Source: Luscinia megarhynchos
Lineage: Eukaryota; Chordata; Aves; Passeriformes; Turdidae
Direction of reading: 5' to 3'
Assembly (NCBI GenBank): GCA_034336665.1
Contig: CM067568.1
Location: 13,983,983-14,047,982 of the forward strand
DNA: 64,000 nucleotides
Below, piece by piece: positions 27,716 to 41,200 of this stretch (positions are counted from its first letter, which is position 1; each line of letters begins with the position of its first letter). The position numbers and the translations under genes are program-made. The notes beneath the pieces are model-generated. The model saw only the letters and a program-made list of their open reading frames with translations. It was not told where the DNA came from and did no database searches.

Positions 27716-28174
27716 TTATTGTTCTGAGAGCTGCTTTACCTTCTCCTGATTAGGAAGTGCAGTAAATTCGCAGAATCTTCTGCACTAATAGAAGCAGTGG
27801 GGTTTGGTTATTGTTACAAATAAAGAGAAGCAAATATATTTTTAGTAGGTCATCAGAGCTTCTATTCACAAAACACTCATCTTTCATGTTAAGGATCCTG
27901 TGTACCTCCATTTTTCTCTGCTCAGTGAAGCACTAAAACATGTGTTCACCTCTAAGCGTGAAACACAAACTACAATGCTCCTAGCCTGATTGAAGTCTAA
28001 ACCAAAAACACAGGCAGCAGTCTGTATTATTGGAAAGAAACACTGTTGCCTGGGCCATTGGTTAGAATGGGCTAATTATTGTCTAAATTTGGTTTGAGGG
28101 CACATTTATCACAAAGCAGCCAACAAGTTCACACTGATTTTTTTTTTTAAGCTGCCTTTAGGATTTGCATTAAT

Positions 28175-29135
28175 TTTAATAGGCACTGGACATATCTTTA
28201 CCCTCAAAGCTTTGAAACAAGTATAAATTCATAGAATAAAAGTGATTTTATTATTAGATTTTTAATAAAGACAGACTAAAAAAATTCCTCACCTGATTTA
28301 GAATCTCAGATTTCAGGAGAAATTGTATTCCATGTAAAAATAGAAACTATTTGCAGAAATACAATCTGGTTGCCAGATGACTAAGATGCCCTAATATTGA
28401 CAAAGAAAAGGTAAAGCATGAAGCATTTATGCTCAGATTAATGTCTACTCAGATTGACCCCACTGTCATGATACTGGGGTACACTGCTGGTAAGAATTCG
28501 AGGCAAGGATTTGACTCATGTCATTGAAATATTGTTTCCCCCTTAGTTCTGACAACACTGGTAGTGGACTGCTTTAGAAAAAATAAACAAGCAAACATGA
28601 CGTGTAAAACATCATTTCAATGTGAATCTACTTGAGTCTTTCAATGCAGAGGCTCTGAAGGTTTACAATACACACAGTATTCGGTAATTGTATAAGTAAA
28701 AACAATCAGAAAGAGGCAAAAATTTACTTTCAAGCTTAGTCAACATACGGCACATTTCAGCATGACAATTCAAAAAGTTTCACACTGTATTTGGATATAT
28801 TAGCAATGACCTTTTAAAAAATAGCAAACTGAAGACAGTGGATTTTTTTCTATTTTTTCTTCTTGCTTTTGTAACAAATGAAGCTACTATTATTATTTAC
28901 AGTATAAATAAGCCTTTTTTGGTGAAGATTATGTCCTGTCACATATGTTTAAGACAAGGCGTACCTCAGCTCTTAAATGTCAATGCAAACAAGAGCATAA
29001 AAGCAATATCAAAGTAAAATATTATCTTTCCAGCTAAAACAGCCAGGTTACCATGTGTCTCTTTTCAGATCTGAAATATATCTGAGCACAGTCAAAAGTT
29101 ATCCTGGCTTTAGCCTTTAGGAATATCATGAACAT
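28175..29135 (-). other. PTPN5: Probable PTPN5 3' UTR with candidate poly(A) signals
   Basis: AT-rich sequence after the stop codon with no other coding signal. On the transcript strand ATTAAA occurs at 28266-28261, AATAAA at 28252-28247 and ATTAAA at 28180-28175, the first cluster beyond the hexamer overlapping the stop. A further AATAAA lies at 27399-27394. The true cleavage site is not determined; a longer 3' UTR is possible. Confidence 0.35.
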
Positions 29136-29229
29136 TTATTCTTCTGCTGCTCTAGAAAGCTGCTTCCCGTACAAGCTCATGACATGATGCACAAATTGAT
29201 ACTGTTCACAAGTCTGGATCATTCCTCCC
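29136..29229 (-). CDS. PTPN5: PTPN5 terminal coding exon 12 (Q-loop and stop)
   Basis: Coding part of the last exon: the last base of Arg508, residues 509-538 and stop TAA at 29138-29136. It reads [20 protein letters not shown] and ends [11 protein letters not shown]513 and Q517 form the Q-loop that positions water for hydrolysis. The body is nearly invariant, but the last eight residues differ from the mammalian tail (KQLSHQSPE). The acceptor has a long C/T tract ending CCTTTCAG. An AATAAA hexamer overlaps the stop codon itself. Confidence 0.96.
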
Positions 29230-32200
29230 CTGAAAGGCAAGAAGAGAAGGGGGAGGGAAACAGCAGTCTTATTACTTGCAAACACATGAGGAATTAGCAC
29301 AGCTAACATGAAGCTTGTGCTCCACAAGCTTTGTATTCCAAAGCTTTCTGAAATGAGTGAGAAGTGCCCTTTGATTGTAACCAGTTTCAAGTCTGACCTT
29401 GAGCTCCATTTTGAAAGTCTCTGCTAGGCAAGGAACTGAGGATAGTGAGAACAGGAAGGGGCTTTACATTCATTTTCTTTGGCAGAGGTTCTCCTCCAGG
29501 AAAGCATCGCTGTCATCATTTACTCTCGTATTATCCAAGCACCCTTCTGTGGAAAGTAATTCCCACCCCAAAGCCCTGGAGAGATAGATGGGAGCAGGAG
29601 AATAAAGAAGGGAAGTAGCTTATCCAAGACTTCACAGCTGCATTAGGGACTGAATTTGGGACCAAAGAGGGCCAGGCCAGGCTAAGCCAAACCAGCCCAG
29701 ACAACTGATGCAATTTTCCCTTTCTGCAATGAGGATTCTTTCCTCTTTACCAATCCACAGGCTTTCAGCAAGTTAACCAGAGAACTAGGGATAGCCAGCA
29801 GGATTTTGGAGCACACAATATTACTTTAGAAAGGACTGCTCAGATTTGTAACTGAGTTAACTACTGTGCACACCTTGATAGCAAAAGATCCCCCAGCACA
29901 GTAATCTGTTTTGGTTCAGCTTATTTTTCAGCTTTTACAGTTCTCTTTAAAACTGAAAACATGAAAGGAGATGCAAGAAGGAGCAAAAGTAGTATGATTT
30001 TCCATGTGTCTAGTCTGTGTCTTTCTGGAAGTAGCATATTAACCAACATATGACCACTACAGGGAGAGACAGAAACAAACAAAAGCAACCAGGCTAAAGT
30101 TGTTAATTTTAAGAAGATTCCACTAACATTTGAAATTTTTCTAAGAGTACCCCATTGAAAGTGATATGATCTCTTGAAAACCCATTATGAAGACAACTAA
30201 AACTTTTGTCTGAAGCTCACAGAAATTTTATGCAGAATTGTGCCAGCACTGGTACTGGTGCACAGATCCTGGCAGCACCGTGCCAAAAGGAGGCTGAAAT
30301 GACAAGTAGAGCTGAGAAACATGGGAACCCATGGGTGACTGGAGCCAACCAGACTGTGTCAGTCTGAGGAAGAGCATTCCCTCAGAAACCTCACCAGGGG
30401 ACATCAATGAAAAGTTGCTTCCTCTAAGCCAAATGGGTAGCAGACTGCTAGCACCCTCCTTGGGATGGCCCTTTTCTATGAGGTCCAGTTTAACCATTAT
30501 GGGTCACAAAGTAGCCACAGCAGTAAGGGGGAGATGAATGGGAAAGACAACCTTGTCCTTCAGCCCTTTGCACTTACTTCATTAAGTAGCTGATTGAAAT
30601 AACACTTAACAATGAGCAGAGAAGGGCAGGGACCTATTCTCCAACCTCTCATCAACTAGTAAAGGTGAGAAACACTCACTGTGTTTCTAAAAAAAATATT
30701 TCCTAGCTGAGCATCTCCTCCCCATCTGCTCTACTTAATACAAACTCAAGTTGATTTGTTTCTGAGTCCCTCTGTGCTCCACACAGCACTGAAATATATC
30801 TATGTCAGACTGTGACACACAAGGAATATTAGTCATATCTGACAATTTCTCCCCAAGAAATTCCATTAACAGTGGGGTTGTACCTTGAAGTTGTAGCAAG
30901 AGAAGCACCAGGGCGGCTATTGAGATTCAGACCACAGGAAATTATTTTCCTTTTAGTCCTGTTTCCTGCTATGTGGTGGCTTCCTCCCTTGCCATACATA
31001 TGCACACCACGGCATGTGCTTGCTGTCCAGGCTTTGGCACAGAATTGTGTTTTCACCCCTATTTGCCACAGAAACCTTTGAAATCTGAGTTGCATTGTGG
31101 GCAATGACAGCAAATGTCTCTCAGCACTGTGGGAAGGATGTAGGAATGATTACTTCCTCTCCTTAGTCATACTAGGTTATTTTAGGACCATCTGCTGGCC
31201 TCTGATGCAAAGCCCAGTGCACAGAACTTTTCCAAAGGATTTGTGAGGGAATGAAAGGAAAAACCTTTGTTCTCTCCATACCCATGGCAATCTCAAAGGT
31301 GGTTCTCAGGGCTAATGTCAACCTTTCTATTCATGTAAAGCAGGGAGGTGCATTCCTTCAGACATCTACTCTGGCCTGCATTCATCCTTCTTTCCCTAAG
31401 TCCCTGGTGATTTCTTGCCGTCCTAAACAGTAATGATCAGGCAAGAGGAGGAGAGACAGTCTTCTTTCTTCTAGCTGCTTGGACACTATCTCAACTCTCA
31501 TACTACTTTTGAAGCCTCCTGGTGATTTTGGGGGGAGTTAGTGAAAATGAGAGTGGGTGGCAGCATGACTTCCAAGAGACTACGAACCCTATTTTTCAGT
31601 CCTTGAAGAAATCTGTGGGAAGGATGGTGATCTGCTTTCCCTCTTCAGTATTTTACCCCATGACATTTAAATGGCTTTTATCTATTCCATCCCACTCCTG
31701 AGAGCTACATGGCAGCTACAGAGGCTCCTGCAGTCTTCCTTTCCCCCATGGTGTCCTTTAAGTATGATTTTCCTTCTTCAGATTCTTCAAGTGACTGCCA
31801 GTTCCCCTCTCCCTTCAAAGCTAGTATTTGCAATTGGCCTGCTGCATCACACACATTTGTAAGCAGGCGCCTTCAGCCTTCGTTTGTGCAGCAATTTTCC
31901 TGTGTAGCATTAGTCACAGAGACAAGATATTTCACATCCAGACAGATATTTAACTGGACCATGGATAATCAGCACTCACTGTTCATATTCTGGTTTTCTT
32001 TTTCTCAAGAAGCCTTCCCTTGTCTGGGCTAAAATCCACTGAAATAGCCAAATCTCTAAGCCCCTGCAGGTCCCTGTCTATCAGAGTCTCAGCAGGGTAG
32101 CAAGCATTTCATTTTTTGCCTCCCACTGAGCATAATTTCTTCTCTGAAATAAAGTTCAGCGTGGGGTTGAGGTTCTTTTTTTCCCCTCAGAAAAATCTTT

Positions 32201-35200
32201 GGTATGTTTTTCGTGACATCTCTTCCCCCGACTACATTTATCATTATCATTAGAGAGAGCACTGAGACATGTTTTGATGGCACTTGAAACCAGTGGGAGA
32301 GGAAAAATAACATCTCTGCTACAAAATTCAAGTCTGTAAGTCTGTTTACTTCATAATCAAACTCAAGGTGGTGTGTTAAGAAATGCTTAACTGGAACCAT
32401 TGAATTTGTGGAGATTTTTGCAGCTCCTTTCATATGTCTGCAAACACTCCAGGCTGTGCACTCTCCTTCCCCAAGCAATGTCTCTCCCATCATGACTCAC
32501 CACTCCAGTATGAGAGATGAATTTTCAATACTCCTTCTGGGTGAAAAGTGATGATCTGTGGCTCTGAACTTAAGTACAGCAGATCTTTGAGCCTTTGCTT
32601 TTGTATGAATATGGGGCCAACCCTTCAGCTGGTAAAAGGTCTTCCCTTGCTGAATAGAGATGGGCAGGTGGGCAGACTTTGATGCCAGCTGTGAGCCTAA
32701 ATCAGCTCTAGGGCTGTTCACTAAGGTTTGCTGCTCAGGCAAAGATTACAAGTCAGAGGAACATTCTTTCTTGGCCTCCACTTGGTTTGTTCTTCCCCTC
32801 TCCTTATTTGCTTCTCCTTAAATAAGGGGAAATACTACCAGTTTTCCTTTTTATTTTTCTGGGAAGGAAATAGGTTTTCTTACCTGTCTAACCGCAACTG
32901 GCAGGCTGTTCGCAAAATGTCAACTATGCCCTCGTTCTTCAGCTGTTTACAGCAGACACTTGTGGCAATAAAGCAGCCAGTCCTCCCGATGCCTGCACTA
33001 AGGAAGGGAAGAGCAGAGAGAGGCAGTGGAGATGTCACAAGGATTTTGGAACTTTCTCGTGAAATGATTGCCACTAAACCAGCACAGACCCCAGCATCCT
33101 TTTGTCCCTCTGACCTTTGCCAGCTGGGTGGTTCTGGATGAAAAGTCATAGCTAGGAAAAGATATAGCTTTGCTGGATGACATGATTAAATATGAGCCAC
33201 TCACAGCAAAAGGGTGAACATTGCAGATACAGTGCTAAAAATGGACTACTGGAGACTCACTGACCCAATATGTTGTTGAACCTCTCACTGAACCATTGAA
33301 AAAAGCTGCTGCATTTCTTAGTAAGATTTGGTTTGACAGCAACGCTTGCTTTGAAGGCAAACTTTGCTTTGAAATTCTCAATTCTAAGAGCTTCTTTGAA
33401 AGCTATTTTCATTCACAGGTAGAGTAAAAAACCCCAACCCTTAGTTAAATAATTAGAGCTAACAGCAGTATAGTAACTGTGATGCCATTTCCTGATCAGA
33501 TCTACAAACTAGTAATTTGAATTAGAACAGAGTACAACAAATTCAGTATCAAAAAAATTTCTTTACATTTTCATGAATTCTTTTTTATCTGATACATTCC
33601 TTCAGTAATGACCAGAACTGAGTTTATTTTCAAAGGCACAGTGCTATAGAAGTTGTGAATTCTTCTCATCACCTAACAAGCTATCAGCAAATTCTGGAAG
33701 CCCTTCTTATGCATTAAATAAGTGAGCATACTCAGGAATAATTACTTGACACAACTACAGGAGATCCTGCTTTCATTTACACTGTGAGAAAATCACAATG
33801 CAAAACCACTGGCAACAAATGTTCAAGCAATATTGGAGTTCACGGTTCACAGCTGCCCACAAGTCCTTCGTCTTACACTTGATCATAACCAAACAGACCA
33901 CAGCACACAGCTCCTGATACTCTTTACTGCCCAAGACCTCAGTGTTTTGCAAAGGGAAGGAACAACATCCATTTTTAGATAAAGGAAACAGTGCTTGTCC
34001 CAGGACAAGCTGCAGGTCTCTCAGTGGCTGAGACAGTGTTGGGTGGCACATTAGCCACATAGAACACTTCATAATCCTATCACCATATCTCTTAGCCCCT
34101 TTCCCCGGCCCCCCCCACCAAATAAAAATGCCCTGTTTCTCCCCAGATTATTACTGGTCATGGGGATGACACCATACAAGAGAACAGAGCAAATATGCAA
34201 AGCAAGAGTGACATGGTAATCAGCATCAGATACCATAGTTCTCCAAGAAGCTCCGAGAGAGTCTCAAACTTTTGTGGACAAGGAGGACCTCCTTACAAAC
34301 CATTTATTTTCATCTGAATGCTCCCAAATTTTTCCACATCTGTTTTAAAACACAGGCAGAAAAACTGGACATGTGGTATCACACGAGGCTTTTAATAGTG
34401 ATTACTCCACATTAGCTTAGAGTTGGATCTTTGATGATACCAAGCTACCAACCATTTCTGCCAAGAGGCTCTTTAAAAACATTCTCTTTGTATAATACCC
34501 ATTTACTATGGCTTTTGGAGAGCAACCATCTGCTGTTTCCTAGAAAACATCATGCAAAATTAAGCAAAACTCCGTACAAAAATAAATTTGGCAAAATGTA
34601 TGTTATTGAAATTATGGAAGATTACCCTGGCAAGATAAACTGCATCTCTTATCAGGCTTTCTGCTATTTACCTGGAACAACTGTTTTGAGGACAAAACAG
34701 TTTTTGTAGTTTCCAAGTAATCACATTTAACCTTTCTAAACACTGGCAAAACAGGCCTCCCTTTTAGACCCCTGGAAACTCCTCCAGTTTTCCAAGAACT
34801 GCAATTCATCTATACTAAACTTTAATGGTTTAGAGTGTGTGAACCAACTTTTTAAAAACAGTCTTGGATGAAAATCAACTAGCATATCTGATTTAATAGT
34901 GGTTGCTGATGCTTAACACGCTCCCTAGTTAGCAGTGCAAAAGAACATACTTCATCATGTCTACAAATGATAAGAACATCATCCCACTTCTTTCTGAGGA
35001 TAGAAGAGAAGTATTTATCCTCATCTATTTTTATTCTGCTCTGATTGATAATTACAATTTTCTCATCAGGCATCAAACCACTGTAAAGACTTTGCTCCTT
35101 CCACAGAAGTTTTCATCTTTGCCAGGGATTTTTACTGATACTTCAGTTTTTACTACCAGTTGCATACATTTTCTGACTATTGATTAGCACTTTCTGTAAT

Positions 35201-38200
35201 CAGCTTTGTCACTCTTTCAGTAATGTGTTACATTCAAATTATTTTCTTTGGCCTAATAATGATTTTTAAAAAAGCATAGAAGGAATCTACAAAACAGGGG
35301 GAAGCTTGACACTTAAAGTTGAATGCTATTATTTGTCTGCTTGCATGTGTCTTCCTACTTAATTTCCCTAACTCACATTAATCTTTGCTAACCTGGCCCT
35401 TAAAAGATAATTAAAGGCATATATTACTGGTAAGGCAAATGAAATGGAATGATTCTTACAAATAACTGAGCTACTACCAGCTTCTATGTTCAACCAAGTC
35501 TGAATTTGAATGCAACACTTGATAATAGAAAATCATTGTCATTAAAGCTTTGAAATTCCAAGCATATTTCAAAGAAGCAGTTGGGCAAGATTTCACATGT
35601 GTGACCGATGGCCGATACGGCAGTGTCTGCACCACATCACTGTATGTAACTTCAGACACAACATTATTTACCTGCAGTGAACAATCACTGGAGCATTCTT
35701 CTCCTCTGCACTCTGCATGGCCTCTTCCACTTCCAGTACTAGCTGTAACAGAGGAGGGGCCTGGTCTGGTGTCTTCTGGTCTGGCCAAGATGTGTACCAG
35801 TAATGTTTCAGGTTTCTGACTTCTTCTCCTTTCTGCAAACCATTAAGACAAATACCACAAAAGTTTTATAAGAACTTCTTCTTGTAAAATTGATACTGAA
35901 ACATGCCTTTCCCTTTAAGACTGAGAAGACTAAATCAATCTGCTGGAATGACAGCATAGCTGGGCACACACACTCCAGGGGACTCCTGCAGAGCTCTGAT
36001 GAGATCTTTTTGACACAGGTGGTGGAGGAGCCAACAAGGAGACCTTGTATTACTACATAGGCATATGAAGGTTGGGGGCAGCCTTGGCTGCAGTGATCAA
36101 GAGATGGTGGAGGATCCTACATGGTAGGAGCAAGGTCAGTAGGATTACAAGCCTGAACTTTGGAAGACATAACTTTGATTCCTTCAAGGACTTAGTTTCA
36201 GGAATCCCTTGAGTTATGGTCCTAGAAGACAGGGGATCCAAACCAGCTCATTAATATTCAAGCATCACTTCCTCCAAGCTCAATTTCCATGCATCCCTCT
36301 GGGTAAGAAATCATGCAAAGAGGGAGGGAGCCATGCATAGATAAGCAAGAAGCTTCTGGCAAAAAAAAAAAAAAAAACCAACAAAAACCAAACAAACAAA
36401 AAAACCACCACAAGAAGGAAATTTATGGAATATGGAAAAAGAGACAGGGCACTTGAGAGAAATACAGGAATGTTGTCAAAGTATGCAGAGATGTGACAAG
36501 AAAGGTTAAGACCCATTTAGAATTAAATCTGGCAAGGTATGACAAGAAGGGTTTCTTCAGTTGCATCAGCAGCAAAAGGAAGAGCAGGGAAAACATAGGC
36601 CCACTGCTGAATGAGGTGGGAACCCTGGTGGTGGAAGAGACAGAGAAGGCAGAGTTACTGAATGCCTTCTTTGTTTCAGTCTTCATTGTCAATGCTGGCC
36701 CTCAGGAATACCAGACCTTGAAGGCAAGAAACTCTGCAGAAAAAAACCCACAACTTTCCTTTGCTTGATGAGAATTGGACTAGAAAGAATTTAGGTAATC
36801 TTGACATCCACAAATCCATGGGCCTCAATGGGGTCTACCCATGAGTGCTGAGGGAGCAGGCAGATGCTACTGCCAAGTCACTCTCTATCATCTTGGAAAG
36901 ATCATGGAGAACAGGAGAGGTGCCTGAAGACTGAAGGAAAGTCAATGCCACTCCAGTCTTCAAAAAGCTGGCAAGAGCAAGCACCCAGGAGGTTACACAC
37001 CCTACACACAGTAGGCCTCAGTTCCATTCCTGGAAACACAATTAAATAGTTCATTTTGCATATCCCCTCTAAACATGTGAAGGAAAAGAAGGTATCTGGA
37101 ATATTCAGCATGGATTTACCAGGGTGAAATCATGCTTGATCAATCTGAAAGGCTCATATGATGGTATGACTGGCTGGGTGGATGAGGGGATAGCAGGAAT
37201 ATTGTCTATCTTGACTTTAGCAGGGTATTTGACCCTGTCTTCCATAAGCTCCTCCTGAGGAAAGCTCAGGAAGCATAGGTTAGATGAGTGGACAGTAAGA
37301 TGGATTGAGAACTAGCTGGGTGGGTTCAGAGGGCTGTGATCAGCAGTAAAGCCAGTTGAAGCCCCATAGCCAGTAGCCTTCCCCTGAGATCAGTACTGGG
37401 TTCAGCACTGTTAAATTTACTCATCAATGACCTGGAGGAAGCGGCAGAGAGTACCCTCAGCTCATTTTTTGATGATGATACCAAACTAGGAGGAGTGGCT
37501 GACACACCAGAAAACTGTGCTGCCGTTCCATGAGACCTGGGCAGGCTGGAGAGTTAGAAAGAGAGGAACTGATGAAGTTCAACACAAGGAAGTGCAGGGT
37601 CCTGCTAGTGGAGAAGAACAACCCCATGCACCAGTACAGTCTGGGGGCTGCCTAGCTGGAATCAGCCTTGTGGAGAAGGACCTGATGGACAACAAGCTGC
37701 CCACGAGTCAGCAGTGCCCTTGTGGCCAGGGAGGCCAGCAGTGTCCCATGGTGCAGTAAGAAAAGTAGAGTTGTCAGGTTGTGAGCCATGATCCTGTCTC
37801 AGCCCTAGAGAGGCCTCACCTAGAGTGCTCTGTCCGATTCTGGACTCCCCAGCTCAAGAGAGACAAGGCACTAGTGGAGTGAAGGGCCATGAAGATAATT
37901 AGGGCACTGGAGCACCTCCTGTAGAGGGAGCTGGGCCTGTTTAGCTTGGAGGAGAGAATGAGAGGGGACCTTACCAAAATTTATACGTATCTGAAGGAGA
38001 GGGTGTCAACAGGATGGGTCAAGGCTCTTTTCAGTAGTGCTCGGCTACAGGACAAGGGCAATGGGCACAAACTGAAACACAAAGTTCCATCTGAATATGT
38101 GGAAAAATATTTTGAGGGATTTTTTTTTTCCCCCAGAGCACTGGAACAGGCTGCCCAGAGAGTTTGTGGAGTATCTTTCTCTGGGATATTCAAAACTCAC

Positions 38201-41200
38201 TTGGACACAAGCACATGCAACCTGTTTATGGGAACTTGCTTTAGCAGGTGGGTTGGACCAGAGGATCTCCACTGCTCCCTTCCAACCTCAACCATTATGT
38301 GAATGTTAAATGGAACAGAAATCCAAATGGGAAGCCACACAACACAGAAATCTGGACTTCAAATATGATGATTGCAATTCAGTAAACTGCCTTACAAAAA
38401 ACCCCCCAAAAATTCCTCCCCCCACAAAGTATTCTGCTCTTTTAGTGCCAAGAGCTGTGTGCAAAACACTCCAGGCAGTCTGTTCCCTCTTGACAGATTC
38501 ATTCAGCAAAGCCAGAGCTGTGCTTGTGACATAATTGCTTTCATAATGTATTTGACAGACAGAGAGCCAGGAGCCATATCTCTGTCTCTGATAGCTAGAT
38601 AAATAGATGAGGGAGAGAGATGGAAGCTTATTTTTCTATCTCTTCTGACAGACAGACTTATATCGGTCTCCTGTCAGTTCTACTCTTCTCTTAGACATGG
38701 CAAGAAATTCAGAGGCAGTATGGAAGGTGGAAATTGTTTCTAGATGCAGTCCAGGTCTTTTTGAGAGACACAAACTCTGATTCTCTGTCTCAGCATGGTT
38801 ATGAATATAGCAAATACACTGTTTCCTTTTTGGAGTGCCAAGCAGCACTGTGAGCTTCTGATTTTGTGTGTTCAAAGTGATATCCTTCTGTCTGATTTCT
38901 AAAGGTGGAAAATAGTAACATGGTGCCCAGGGAACTGGCCCTACCCTTGCAGCCATTACACAAGCCAGCTGGCACAGAGCAAAGCAAATGTTTGCAAAAG
39001 GTCCAAGAACAGAAGTGTTAGCTTCCACAACCCTCTCTTCAACACATGGCTGGCTGAGTTGAAGAGGGGAAAAAAAAGACAAATATAACTAAAGAACAAG
39101 GCACAAAAATCTGAAAATAGTTTCTGTCATGTATACTCCCAAGTCCCTCCCTATGCTTGTCAGACATTGGATGCTAAGAGTGCTCTGTGGTTGTGCATTT
39201 TTCTTCCTTCTCTTTGGATGACAGAGTTTTTGCACAGCTTCACAGCAAACTAGATTGGGAAAGCAATCGTTAAATCTTTTACCTTTCTTGAGATGGATTA
39301 ATTTTTGGATGGATCAATCAGTTTCTCCCTTTGGCTTGGCACACAGTTACAGGGAACATGGGAGATAGAACAAGGGAGCTGGACAAAGGCAGGTTCAGCT
39401 TCATTGAGCTTCTGTTCGATCTTATACTGGATTTAAAGTGCTCACTGAAGCATAGCCATAGGATCCTTAAGGCTGTGTCTAGCTCACTTGAGGAAAAGAG
39501 AATCTTACTATAATAGCACAGAATCTGGCCTTAGGTTATTTATCCTAGGGAGAAAAAACTTTGTTTAAGAGAGCATAACTAGTTATGAATAGCACTCGAG
39601 CTTTCTACAGCAAATCTGATCAACGCTGCTCTGAAACACAGTTGCTTTTGAATGTGTGACTATGTGTGAGTCACAGAAGTTATGAACACCCAATTCTTAA
39701 CTCAGTTGTGAAAAATTATAATAAAAATGTTGTCAATAACACTGAGGGAAATGTAAAAGTCATCTGCAGAAAAACATGAATCACTACATAAGTCATTTAG
39801 TTGACAGCAGAGGAAAACAGACAAAGTTCTAGTGATGAACTCTAGATGCCTTCAGTTTCGTCTGCTGTGTTAAAAGTTTAATGCTTCTGCTTGGAGAACC
39901 CTGAATTCTGTGGTTCTCTACACTTCTGTTTTGGCTTGAACAAAATATTCTCTATTGATGGTTCCATGAGACTGAGAAGACTTGGGAACAGCTAGGAGGA
40001 AGCAAGATTTAATTGACGGTTTGAAGTCTGCCATCACGTATGCTGTAGCTGAGATCATGACTCAGTGGCTAGACACTGGTAGCTTTCTCTACCAGAGAAA
40101 GGAAAACAAGTCTTGCCCATAACCTGAGCTTTTTCTAAATTCCCAAAACCTAATAAATCTTGTCCCCTATACTGAGAGAAAAATGACAGTCCACTCTGTA
40201 AAGCATGCAGTAATCATGTATTTCTGAACACTCCTATTTAAGGGCAAACTGAAGTTAATTCATGGCTTCTCCAGTTTTCACTACCAAGTAACTTAATGTA
40301 TGCCTGGTTCAGAGCTACTGCTCTACTATTGCTATTAAATGACAAATGTATGGCTCTAGGGAATGGTAACTTAAATGGAACCTTTATATCACCTCTAGAA
40401 CTCAGCAGTTCACATCCTGACATTTGGGGGTGGAGGAAAGAGACATCGACCCACTAGTACTGAAAACAAAACCATTGTCTAACTGAAAACCAAAAGCAGA
40501 TGAGCTGCAAGTCTGCAACATGTAAATACTCTTCACTTCCCACTTGTCAGGGAGTGTGATTTTCTCCTTGCTGCCTTCGCCAAAAGCATGAGTGACAGAC
40601 TTGCTACACTCTGAATCCAGACATGGGATGTCATATGCTGGCTTTCTGCCCATTAGCATATCACTGAAGACACTTGAAACTGGTTGGATAAAAGGAGAGT
40701 TTTTCCAGCTTGGAAAGAAATTATCATGTTATACTGAGGTTGGGGTAGATCTGGGCAGATGAAAGATGTATGAAGTTTACATAAACAGACTGTTACTAAA
40801 ATATATAGCTTGATATTCTAGAACCTAGCAATGAAAAGAGGTGTAAAATAGGACTCTGGTACTTTAGATTAAGTAGCATCTAAGTATTTAAAAAATTCAA
40901 CCAGTGCTAAAACTTTCTATTCATAAGATGATAGAATGGCCACTGGTATATAAAACTACACTTGCAAAGTAAGAAGCACTCTGCGAGCTGACATTTCATT
41001 CTAAATGATCAATGAATCCGGAGGACAAAGGCATAGAATGAGTCACTGGTTTCTTATCCAGTGAACCCTATACTACTACAACTGGCCTAGTGGCTTTCAG
41101 ACTGTACACATGCAGCCTGGACCTCTGACTGCTTATTTCCCTGTAGCCTTCATGCTGGTGAACTGGGCAAAGCTACAACACCTTCAGTAATGAAAAGTGG

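Larger units (their letters stand above)
19537..28174. other. Gene-poor flank nearest the PTPN5 3' end
   Basis: Unique AT-rich sequence with MIR-like remnants (20730, 25065) and old repeat fragments (26888-26950 and 27650-27715). The longest open frames are under 95 codons and lack domain signatures. The last part could belong to an extended PTPN5 3' UTR. Confidence 0.5.

Noticed and set aside
37517..38302. Possible host genes in the open frames within intron 9
   Set aside because: Their translations match decayed avian CR1 ORF2.
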